Shown here one piece after another: positions 55,575 to 62,911 of a stretch of DNA of 64,000 bases. The DNA is from Campylobacter fetus subsp. fetus (GTDB lineage: Bacteria; Campylobacterota; Campylobacteria; Campylobacterales; Campylobacteraceae). Position 1 is the first letter of the stretch, and each line of letters opens with the position of its first letter. The DNA is taken from positions 992,001 through 1,056,000 of the forward strand of contig NZ_LS483431.1 of NCBI RefSeq assembly GCF_900475935.1, read 5' to 3'. The position numbers and the translations under genes are program-made. The notes beneath the pieces were generated by a model. That model saw only the letters and a program-made list of their open reading frames with translations, did no database searches and had not been told where the DNA came from.

Positions 55575-57563
55575 TTAAAAATGTGCTTTAAATTTTATCC
55601 AAAAGCTTCGTCCCGGTTCATAAACTCTAGTAGTAGCAGGGATATCTAAAGTAGAAATTGCTGATCCGTTTTTGGAGTTATGGTAACTATAAAGTGCGTT
55701 ATTTAAATTTTCAGCCGCAACCAAGAATTGATAATTTTTATATTTATATCCGCCATACAGTCCAACCGTCCAAAAATCATCACTATATCCTAAATCCTTT
55801 CCTATGGCATTTCCATAACCTTCTTTATAGCGATGTTGAGCTGCATTAGCATAAAATTGTGCATTTGCAAACCATGATTTTTGCTCAAGTCCAACTAAAA
55901 ATTTAAATGCAAGCGGTGAAATTTGAGGTAGAGGATCGCCGTCTCTTAAACCGTTTGTATTTTTTAAATTTTTTCCGTATGTATATGAAGCGCCACCGCC
56001 TATTTTAAATAGATCTTGTAGCAATATCTCTGCATCAAGCTCTCCGCCAAGCATCATAACATCGGTATTAAACGCGCTCGTAGCAGTACCGTATCGAAGC
56101 ATTATATAATCATCTATTTTAGAAGCAAAAAGATTGAAACTCACCTCGGAATTATCATTTTTAAGTACGCTTCCTAAGTCGATTTGGCTATTTTTTTCTT
56201 TATTTAAATCCATACCGCCTACTTTTGAAAACTCCCAAAAATCAGCAACTCTTTGAGCATGTCCTAAACCCGCATATAAAGTCAAATCATTTAAATAACG
56301 CTCATACCTAACAAACGCAGATACCGGATTTTGATCTTTTGTAGTGGCTAATTGCCCTGCGTTATATTTATCTATGCTAACGTGATCTATCCTAACGCCG
56401 CTAAATATTCCATAATCGCCTTCTATATATTCGCCTTGAGCAAATCCAGAAGTATAGTCTATTACTGCATTTTTTCTATAAGGCATACTACTAACTAAAT
56501 TTGTTACTATTCCGCCGCTTGACCCCATGCCGTTTCTTGAGCTATGTTCGTCTGTACTATATGAAGCACCTATAAATCCTGTTAAATCACCGAAATTTAA
56601 AACTCCCTCGGCTCTGATACCTTTTATCTCTCTTTTTGGGTTGCTATAATTATAACTATTTCCTTTGTTGATATTTGGTCGTAGAGAAAAATTATCCATA
56701 ACGTGATCTATCTCATGATAAAAAGCTTGCATATTTAGCTGATGCTCGCCAAAGCCCTGCTCCAATCCAAAACCAAAAGACGTGCGGTCAAACTTTACTC
56801 CATCCATAGCTCTATCTGCGTAAGCGGCTTTTCCGCTTCCAAAATCAGCACTAAAGCTTAAAGCAGTATCATCTAAAGGAGTAAATGTAGCTATAAGAGC
56901 GCCTGTCTTTTTTGAATATTTAGAATGAACATTGTTACCATCGCCATCTTTATAATCACCACTTTTATAAATTCCGCCGGTTGCTTGCAAGCTTCCTAGA
57001 TCATTTCCGCCTAATAAATTTACGCTTGTTTCTCTTCTATCAAAACTACCATAAAGCGCATTTAAATTTCCATTAAAAGTAGTTTCGCTAAGACGAAGCA
57101 TATCTCTATCAAATAACACCGCGCCGCTTATAAGAGCTCCGAATCTTACGTCTTGAGGTCCTTTAATGATCCTAACTGATCTATAATTTTCAGGAGATAT
57201 ATAAGTAACGGCAGTGTCCATTCTACCGCCGCAACCTCCATGCAATAAAGAGTTATCTATGAATATAGGAAGCCTTCCGGCGCCTTGAGAACGATATAAA
57301 ATTTCACTTCCTCCGCCACCTTTTCTAGTCATAGAAAATCCGCTAACGTTTAAAAGCGACTTTGCTAGATCCGGAGATTCCAAAATAGTCTCTTTTCCTG
57401 CAATTTCTACTTTTGTAGGCTCATCTAAGATATTTTTTTCTATCTTCGAGCTAACACTGATTTTATCCAACACCACGACTGAATTTTTGCTAGGAGTGTC
57501 TGAACTAGCATTTAAAACAGTAGCACATAGCAAAGAGCTTGCAATGACAGATGAAAAACGCAT
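55575..57563 (-). CDS. TonB-dependent outer-membrane copper receptor (OprC/NosA-like)
   Basis: A 662-residue receptor with a signal peptide (SSVIASSLLCATVLNA), plug domain (VVVLDKISVSSKIEKNIL, RIIKGPQDVRFGAL) and a 22-strand barrel ending in a C-terminal Phe (WIKFKAHF). Cys111 and Met115 form CGGRM (CxxxM), and His287 and Met289 form HVM (HxM) in EIDHVMDNFSLRP. These are the copper ligands known from Pseudomonas OprC, and the surrounding HGGCGGRMDTAVTYI block matches the OprC/NosA subfamily rather than siderophore receptors. No TonB/ExbBD genes are nearby. It probably imports copper or a copper chelate. Confidence 0.82.
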   Translation of the reverse strand: MRFSSVIASSLLCATVLNASSDTPSKNSVVVLDKISVSSKIEKNILDEPTKVEIAGKETILESPDLAKSLLNVSGFSMTRKGGGGSEILYRSQGAGRLPIFIDNSLLHGGCGGRMDTAVTYISPENYRSVRIIKGPQDVRFGALISGAVLFDRDMLRLSETTFNGNLNALYGSFDRRETSVNLLGGNDLGSLQATGGIYKSGDYKDGDGNNVHSKYSKKTGALIATFTPLDDTALSFSADFGSGKAAYADRAMDGVKFDRTSFGFGLEQGFGEHQLNMQAFYHEIDHVMDNFSLRPNINKGNSYNYSNPKREIKGIRAEGVLNFGDLTGFIGASYSTDEHSSRNGMGSSGGIVTNLVSSMPYRKNAVIDYTSGFAQGEYIEGDYGIFSGVRIDHVSIDKYNAGQLATTKDQNPVSAFVRYERYLNDLTLYAGLGHAQRVADFWEFSKVGGMDLNKEKNSQIDLGSVLKNDNSEVSFNLFASKIDDYIMLRYGTATSAFNTDVMMLGGELDAEILLQDLFKIGGGASYTYGKNLKNTNGLRDGDPLPQISPLAFKFLVGLEQKSWFANAQFYANAAQHRYKEGYGNAIGKDLGYSDDFWTVGLYGGYKYKNYQFLVAAENLNNALYSYHNSKNGSAISTLDIPATTRVYEPGRSFWIKFKAHF

Positions 57564-57760
57564 TTTGATCCTTTTATGAATTTATAACTATTAGTAAATA
57601 GATATTTTTATTATTAAATTAAATTTTATTGTTAAAAATAAATATAGGAACTTGCACTATATTTTAGTTTTAAACTGCAAATAAACGAAGTCTAGGATAT
57701 GATAGTATCTAATATTATCTTATATATAGATTAAATATATTAATATAATAATATAATATT

Positions 57761-57781
57761 AAACGCCTTTTAAAGGCGTTT
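57761..57781 (-). terminator. Perfect palindromic terminator after lon
   Basis: AAACGCCTTT and AAAGGCGTTT (57761-57781) form a perfect hairpin with one central base, 47 bases past the lon stop. On the minus strand the 3' side is TTTAATATTATAT; on the plus strand TAAATTTAAT. It separates lon from the copper receptor gene. Confidence 0.75.
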
Positions 57782-57828
57782 AAATTTAATAAAATCAAAA
57801 TAATAATAAAATAAAATTGAGTATGAAT

Positions 57829-60228
57829 TTACTTTGAAAACGATAACTTTAGGACATCTTCTATCGTATCTACAGGAATTATCTGCATATTTTCTTTGAC
57901 CTCGCTTGGTATCTCCTCAAGATCGCGATCATAATTTTTACGCGGAATCAAAGCAGTTTTTATTTTAGCTTTATAAGCTGCTATGAGCTTCTCCTTTAAT
58001 CCTCCTATAGGAAGAACTTTTCCACTCAAAGTGATCTCTCCTGTCATAGCAACATCGCTTTTTATAGGAGTATCGCTAAGTATAGACGCTATGGCAGTAC
58101 TCATAGTTATACCTGCGCTAGGACCGTCTTTTGGAGTGGCTCCCTCAGGAACGTGGATATGAAGATCAAATGAGTTATAAACCGCCATTTCTTTGCCTTT
58201 ATCGTCTTTTGCAAGCATAGATTTTGGAACTTTTATCTTATTTGTATCAATAAGAGTCTTAATTAGGCTAAAAGATATCTGGGCAGACTCTTTCATCACA
58301 TCTCCAAGCTGTCCCGTGATCTGCATAGATCCTTTGCCTTTTATGCGTACAACTTCGATTTTTAGTACATCTCCACCGACACTCGTCCACGCAAGCCCGT
58401 TAACTATACCTACTTGATCCGTGCTGTCTACGCTATCTATCTCAAATACTTTTTTATCCAAAAAGTTTTTTAAATTTTTAGGAGTTATGGATACTTTTTG
58501 TATCTTATTTTCCAAAATCTCAAGAGCGACTTTTCTTAAGATATCGGCTATTTTTCTTCTTAAATTTCTTACTCCGCTCTCTCTTGTATATTCTTCTATT
58601 ATCAAGCTTAAAGCTTCTTTTGTTATACTGATTTCAGATGGTTTTAATCCATGTTTTTTAAGCTCTGAAGGAATGAGATATTTTTTTGCTATCTGAAACT
58701 TTTCTTGCGGAGTGTAGCTATTTAACGATATAAACTCCATCCTATCTCTAAGCGGAGCTGGTATAAGTCCTATATCATTTGCGGTGGCTATAAATATAAC
58801 CTTACTTAAATCTACATTAAAATTCAGATAATAATCCCTAAATTTAGAGTTCTGCTCGGGATCTAAAACTTCTAATAAAACAGCGGTTGGATCTCCTTTA
58901 TATGATCTTGCAAGCTTATCTATCTCATCTAAAACAACGACTGGATTCATGGTTTTAGCTTCTATCAATCCTTGCACTATTCGCCCCGGCATAGCTCCTA
59001 TATAAGTTCTTCTATGACCTCTTAACTCATTTACGTCTTCAAGCCCGCCCAAGGCTATTCGCACAAGCTCTCTTTTTAAAGCTTTTGAAATAGAGTTTGC
59101 AAGACTTGTTTTACCTACTCCAGGAGGTCCCGCAAAACATAGTATAACTCCATTATTTGTTTTAGAATCAAGTCCTCTAAGTTCCAAAAGTTCTCTTAGC
59201 CCAAAATATTCGACTATGCGTTTTTTTGGCTTTTGCAGTCCGTAATGATCGCTATCAAGCTGATTAGCCACATCTTTTACACCTAGCTTTTTTTTAGAGA
59301 AATTTCCAAAAGGCACATCTAAAGCCCAATCCAAGTAGCTTCCTGTCATGCTAGCTTCTGAGCCATCAGGATGCATACGTGATAGTTTTAGAATTTGCTT
59401 ATTTATCTCTTTATAAGCATCTTCTCCCATATACGGTTTTTTGGCTTCTAATTTATTTTTATACTCACTTATCTCTTCTTCACGCCCAACATCACTACCA
59501 AGCTCTTTTTGTATCTCTTTTAACTGCTCTTTTAAGAAATACTCTTTATTTACTTTATCTATTTTAGAATGAACTTTTGATTTTATCTCTTTTTGGAGTT
59601 TATTAGCCTCTATCTCCTCTATTAAATAATCAATTATTTTAAGTACTCTATTTTCTAAATTTTCTTCTATAAAAAAGTCGTAAGCTACACCTTTTTTAAG
59701 TCTTAAAGCACTTGAAATAAGATCACAAACCCTAGTAGCTTCTATACTTTCATCTATAGTTTTTAAGAGATCTGGAGGAAAAAAGTGATTTAATAAGCTT
59801 AAGCTTTTTACCTTTTCTCTTAACACGCTCAAAAGTGCATCCACTTTTTGATTAGAAGGTCTTTCTATATCTATAGTATCTACTAGCGCTATAAGCGGAT
59901 CAGAGCTTATGTTGGCTATGATTTTGCCTTTTTGTGAGCCTTGAAAAAGTATTTTTACTCTACCATCAGGAAGAGATATCCTTCTCATAACACTTCCTAT
60001 AACTCCAGCGCTATAGCAAGTATCAAACTCTCTCATACCCTCATTTTGCGGTTTTGATGATACAACCAAAATAGGAGTATTATCTCTAAGAGCCAAGTCA
60101 AGTGCTTTTATGTTTTTCTCATCATTTAAAAAAAGAGGTGTTATCATAAAAGGGTACAAAAACAGCTCATCTTCCACGATAACCGGTAAATTTGCCGGAA
60201 AAGTTCTTATACTATTTATCTGCATCAA
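57829..60228 (-). CDS. lon: ATP-dependent protease Lon
   Basis: Cytoplasmic AAA+ serine protease for damaged and regulatory proteins. The N-terminal LON domain starts FPANLPVIVEDELFLYPFMITPLFL-like; Walker A is FAGPPGVGKTSLANSI, Walker B PVVVLDEIDKL, and sensor EFISLNSYTPQEKFQIA. The protease domain has the catalytic Ser in KDGPSAGITMS near residue 705 and the catalytic Lys in GGLKEKLIAAY near 748. At 799 residues it is complete. It follows bamD by 5 bases, the same pairing as in C. jejuni. Confidence 0.97.
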   Translation of the reverse strand: MMQINSIRTFPANLPVIVEDELFLYPFMITPLFLNDEKNIKALDLALRDNTPILVVSSKPQNEGMREFDTCYSAGVIGSVMRRISLPDGRVKILFQGSQKGKIIANISSDPLIALVDTIDIERPSNQKVDALLSVLREKVKSLSLLNHFFPPDLLKTIDESIEATRVCDLISSALRLKKGVAYDFFIEENLENRVLKIIDYLIEEIEANKLQKEIKSKVHSKIDKVNKEYFLKEQLKEIQKELGSDVGREEEISEYKNKLEAKKPYMGEDAYKEINKQILKLSRMHPDGSEASMTGSYLDWALDVPFGNFSKKKLGVKDVANQLDSDHYGLQKPKKRIVEYFGLRELLELRGLDSKTNNGVILCFAGPPGVGKTSLANSISKALKRELVRIALGGLEDVNELRGHRRTYIGAMPGRIVQGLIEAKTMNPVVVLDEIDKLARSYKGDPTAVLLEVLDPEQNSKFRDYYLNFNVDLSKVIFIATANDIGLIPAPLRDRMEFISLNSYTPQEKFQIAKKYLIPSELKKHGLKPSEISITKEALSLIIEEYTRESGVRNLRRKIADILRKVALEILENKIQKVSITPKNLKNFLDKKVFEIDSVDSTDQVGIVNGLAWTSVGGDVLKIEVVRIKGKGSMQITGQLGDVMKESAQISFSLIKTLIDTNKIKVPKSMLAKDDKGKEMAVYNSFDLHIHVPEGATPKDGPSAGITMSTAIASILSDTPIKSDVAMTGEITLSGKVLPIGGLKEKLIAAYKAKIKTALIPRKNYDRDLEEIPSEVKENMQIIPVDTIEDVLKLSFSK

Positions 60229-60233
60229 ATCTC

Positions 60234-60881
60234 CTACTCAAAAGGTCTCATATACCAAGGAAGTTTTGGTTTTATAGAATCTACGTTATTTAAAGGCGAA
60301 CTTTCTAATTTATCTTTATAAATTTCAGCCGACTCGCCTCTGTCTGTTCTTTCATAAAGATCATAAATTTGGGTATCTAAATACTGTTTTGCTAACCTAA
60401 ATTTAACCAACATAGTTTCTATAAGAGGTCTGTATTGCGTATTTGGGTATGCGTTTAGAAATTTTTCTATCTCATAAATACTATCTTGCATAAGTTTTTG
60501 ATTTCTATTCGGTTTTGTAAAAGAATCGAAATTTGCCTTTATCTTTAGATACTGAGCAAATTCTATAGATTGCTTTGTTCCATATCTTTTTATATATTCA
60601 TCAAGATAGAAATTCGCTAAAATATACTGCTCTTCATCTACGTGAGCTTGAGCTAATATAAGTAGCATCTGCTCTAAAAGCGGTGAAGCTACGTGTTCGC
60701 TAGCAAATGAGACATAATGTTTATCGGCGCTATCTAAATCGTTACTTTTTATATCTTCGATAATTTGAGAATACCAGCCATCTGGCGTTAGATTAAAAAG
60801 TTCATTGTCATTTTTATCGCTGCAGCCGACAAAAACAAGTAAGCTAACTGCAAAGATGACACTTTTTAAATTTATTTTCAT
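60234..60881 (-). CDS. bamD: Outer-membrane assembly lipoprotein BamD-like
   Basis: A 215-residue lipoprotein of the outer-membrane beta-barrel assembly machine. The signal peptide ends in the lipobox LLVFVGCSDK with the modified Cys at residue 20. TPR helices follow (YSQIIEDIKSNDLDSADKHY, LEQMLLILAQAHVDEEQYILANFYLDEYIKRYG, IYEIEKFLNAYPNTQYRPLI). This repeat layout and YIKRYG...YPNTQY pattern are those of YfiO/BamD. It lies directly before lon. Confidence 0.88.
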   Translation of the reverse strand: MKINLKSVIFAVSLLVFVGCSDKNDNELFNLTPDGWYSQIIEDIKSNDLDSADKHYVSFASEHVASPLLEQMLLILAQAHVDEEQYILANFYLDEYIKRYGTKQSIEFAQYLKIKANFDSFTKPNRNQKLMQDSIYEIEKFLNAYPNTQYRPLIETMLVKFRLAKQYLDTQIYDLYERTDRGESAEIYKDKLESSPLNNVDSIKPKLPWYMRPFE

Positions 60882-61017
60882 CTGTTTCCTTTTTTTAGTA
60901 ATGCAATATTTTACTATAAATAAAGTATAAAATCGGTTTAAATTTTATGGTAAATGATTATATCAATATTTAGTAAATTTAGAAAAAATCTATATTTAAA
61001 TTTGAAATTATTTATGC

Positions 61018-61023
61018 TATAAT
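61018..61023 (+). promoter_or_regulatory. -10 element of a leaderless iclR-type transcript
   Basis: TATGcTATAAT (TATAAT at 61018-61023) ends 6 bases before the ATG at 61030. With the usual spacing, transcription begins at or next to the A of the start codon. No Shine-Dalgarno-like sequence lies upstream of this ATG. Confidence 0.6.
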
Positions 61024-61029
61024 CCGCAA

Positions 61030-61797
61030 ATGGAAAAGAAACTGCACAATCCAACTCTTAGAGTTCTAGAGATATTTAAAGTACTTTTTGTAAACAACAA
61101 CGGACTTAGTTTTTCTGAAATTTCACAAATAACAGGTATATCAAAAGGTACTCTTCATCCTATTTTAACAACTCTCATTTATGAAGATTTTTTACAAATA
61201 AATGAAAATAAGATAAATATCGGCAAAAACTGTTTTAAAATCGGAAACGCTTACGTGCATTCGCTAGATTTTATAGATACTATAAAACCTCATATGAAAG
61301 ATATAGTCTTTGTTTGCGGCGAAATATGCCAACTAGGCGTACTTGACGGGTCAGATGTTTTATATATAGAAAAAACAGAACCAAAACAAGCCATCAAATT
61401 AGAATCATACGTAGGAAAAAATCTACCTGCGTACGCTACTGCGCTCGGTAAGTGCTTGCTTAGCGGATTAAATGATGATGAGATAAGAAAGCTATATTTA
61501 GATAAAAACTCATTTCAAAAATATACACAAAATACAGTTTCGGATATAAGCTCACTTTTAAAACAAATTTATGAAGTGCGGGCAAATGGATACGCGCACG
61601 AAATAGCAGAGAGCGATAAAGATATAGAATGCGTGGCGGTTCCTCTTAGATCTGATGGAAAAATCATAGCCTCAATTAGCGTTAGCCTACCGATATATCG
61701 ATCAAATAATGAAAAAATTCGCTCTATTATAGAAATTTTAAAACTTCAAGCCGCTCTTATAGAAAAAGAAAATAGCCTAATTTATAAATCAAAATAA
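61030..61797 (+). CDS. IclR-family transcriptional regulator
   Basis: A 255-residue regulator. The winged helix-turn-helix is at residues 20-60 (LSFSEISQITGISKGTLHPILTTLIYEDFL), and the C-terminal effector-binding domain holds VGKNLPAYATALGKCLLSGL and the conserved ECVAVPLRSDGKIIASISVSLPIYR. IclR members often repress a nearby catabolic operon until a sugar acid or similar effector binds. The genes for a DapA-family enzyme and a UxaA-family dehydratase follow, and matching inverted repeats lie between. It probably controls them. Confidence 0.92.
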   Translation: MEKKLHNPTLRVLEIFKVLFVNNNGLSFSEISQITGISKGTLHPILTTLIYEDFLQINENKINIGKNCFKIGNAYVHSLDFIDTIKPHMKDIVFVCGEICQLGVLDGSDVLYIEKTEPKQAIKLESYVGKNLPAYATALGKCLLSGLNDDEIRKLYLDKNSFQKYTQNTVSDISSLLKQIYEVRANGYAHEIAESDKDIECVAVPLRSDGKIIASISVSLPIYRSNNEKIRSIIEILKLQAALIEKENSLIYKSK

Positions 61798-61826
61798 TTC
61801 AAATTTATCAAGTTTCTCATATAGTT

Positions 61827-61839
61827 CGTATATACAAAA
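61827..61839 (-). promoter_or_regulatory. Candidate IclR operator copy 1 (inverted)
   Basis: On the minus strand this reads TTTGTATATACGA, a 13-base copy of the element at 61987-61999. The core GTATATAC is itself a palindrome, as expected for an IclR dimer site. It lies 30 bases after the regulator stop. Confidence 0.5.
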
Positions 61840-61933
61840 TTAAATATAAAATAATTGAACATAAATTTATTTTTAATATACCGTATAAAGTGTTTCATTT
61901 CTACACTATTTATGATAATTATTTGCGATTTTA

Positions 61934-61962
61934 TTGACATTATAGTATAAATTTGTTACTAT
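61934..61962 (+). promoter_or_regulatory. Promoter of the DapA-family/UxaA-family operon
   Basis: TTGACA (61934-61939), a 17-base spacer and TACTAT (61957-61962). The perfect -35 is unusual for this genome and compensates for a weak -10. The 12-base inverted repeat starts at 61965, over the predicted transcription start, so a bound regulator would block it. Confidence 0.55.
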
Positions 61963-61964
61963 AT

Positions 61965-62003
61965 TTTATCGTATATTAAATATTAGTTTGTATATACGAT
62001 AAA
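61965..62003. promoter_or_regulatory. 12-base inverted repeat, candidate IclR operator
   Basis: TTTATCGTATAT (61965-61976) and ATATACGATAAA (61992-62003) are perfect inverted arms separated by 15 bases. The right arm overlaps a TTTGTATATACGA element (61987-61999) that recurs inverted at 61827-61839. The location between promoter and structural gene suggests repression. Confidence 0.6.
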
Positions 62004-62023
62004 TAAATTAGAAAGATGAATTT

Positions 62024-62911
62024 ATGAAAAGTGTTATATATACTCCTACCGTAACGATTTTCGATGATGAGCAAAATATAGATTTAAAAGCAAATGCAAG
62101 ACTTTTGGAGTATCTTTGCGAATTTAGCTTAGATGGATTTGTGCTTTTTGGAAGTACCGGAGAATTTACAGCTTTTGATACCGAACAAAAAAAGAAGCTC
62201 ATAGATTTATACTTAAAAATATCAAAATATCCACTATTTGTAGGAACAGGCTCTTTAAACTTTAAAGAGTGCGTAGAACTTAGCAATTACTCTATAGATA
62301 ACGGTGCAAAAGGCGTTTTAGTAGTATCTCCGTACTATTACGCCGCTTCGCAGGAAAATCTTTTTGACTACTATGATAAACTAGCAAAAATGGTGCATGG
62401 AAACATATTTATATATAATTATCCGGCTAGAACAGGAAATGATATAAGCTCAAAAACAGTTTTAAAGCTTATAGAACGAAATATAAATATAAAAGGTATA
62501 AAAGATACTACTCCTATGGTTTCTCATACAAAAGAGATAATAGAAGCAACAAAACAACATAATTTCAGCGTATACTCCGGTTTTGACGATCATTTTGTAG
62601 ATAATATTTTTGCTGGCGGAGTCGGCTGTATATCTGGATTATCAAATATAGCCCCGGACATATGGACAAAGCTTGTAAAATCTGCAAATGATAATGATTT
62701 TATAAATTTAAAAAACTGTTCATCGGCCATAAATAAACTAATGCAATTATATACACTAGACGCTAATTTCTCACTAATATTTAAAAAGCTTTTAAATTTA
62801 AATGGATTAAATTTAAATGAAAATGCTATTTTTCCGTTTAACTCTTTAGACGAGATTAAATTTGAAAAAGCAAAAATGATATTAGAAGATGCGAGAAGGT
62901 TAGTAAAATGA
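62024..62911 (+). CDS. DapA-family aldolase/dehydratase (dihydrodipicolinate synthase family)
   Basis: A 295-residue (beta/alpha)8 class I enzyme. GSTGEF (residues 43-48) is the substrate carboxylate loop, YNYPARTG (131-138) holds the catalytic Tyr131, and the Schiff-base Lys160 is in GIKDTTP. The family includes dihydrodipicolinate synthase, N-acetylneuraminate lyase, 2-keto-3-deoxygluconate-type aldolases and 5-dehydro-4-deoxyglucarate dehydratase. The company of a UxaA-family dehydratase and an IclR regulator argues for a 2-keto-3-deoxy sugar acid as substrate, not lysine synthesis. It overlaps the next gene by 4 bases. Confidence 0.9.
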   Translation: MKSVIYTPTVTIFDDEQNIDLKANARLLEYLCEFSLDGFVLFGSTGEFTAFDTEQKKKLIDLYLKISKYPLFVGTGSLNFKECVELSNYSIDNGAKGVLVVSPYYYAASQENLFDYYDKLAKMVHGNIFIYNYPARTGNDISSKTVLKLIERNINIKGIKDTTPMVSHTKEIIEATKQHNFSVYSGFDDHFVDNIFAGGVGCISGLSNIAPDIWTKLVKSANDNDFINLKNCSSAINKLMQLYTLDANFSLIFKKLLNLNGLNLNENAIFPFNSLDEIKFEKAKMILEDARRLVK

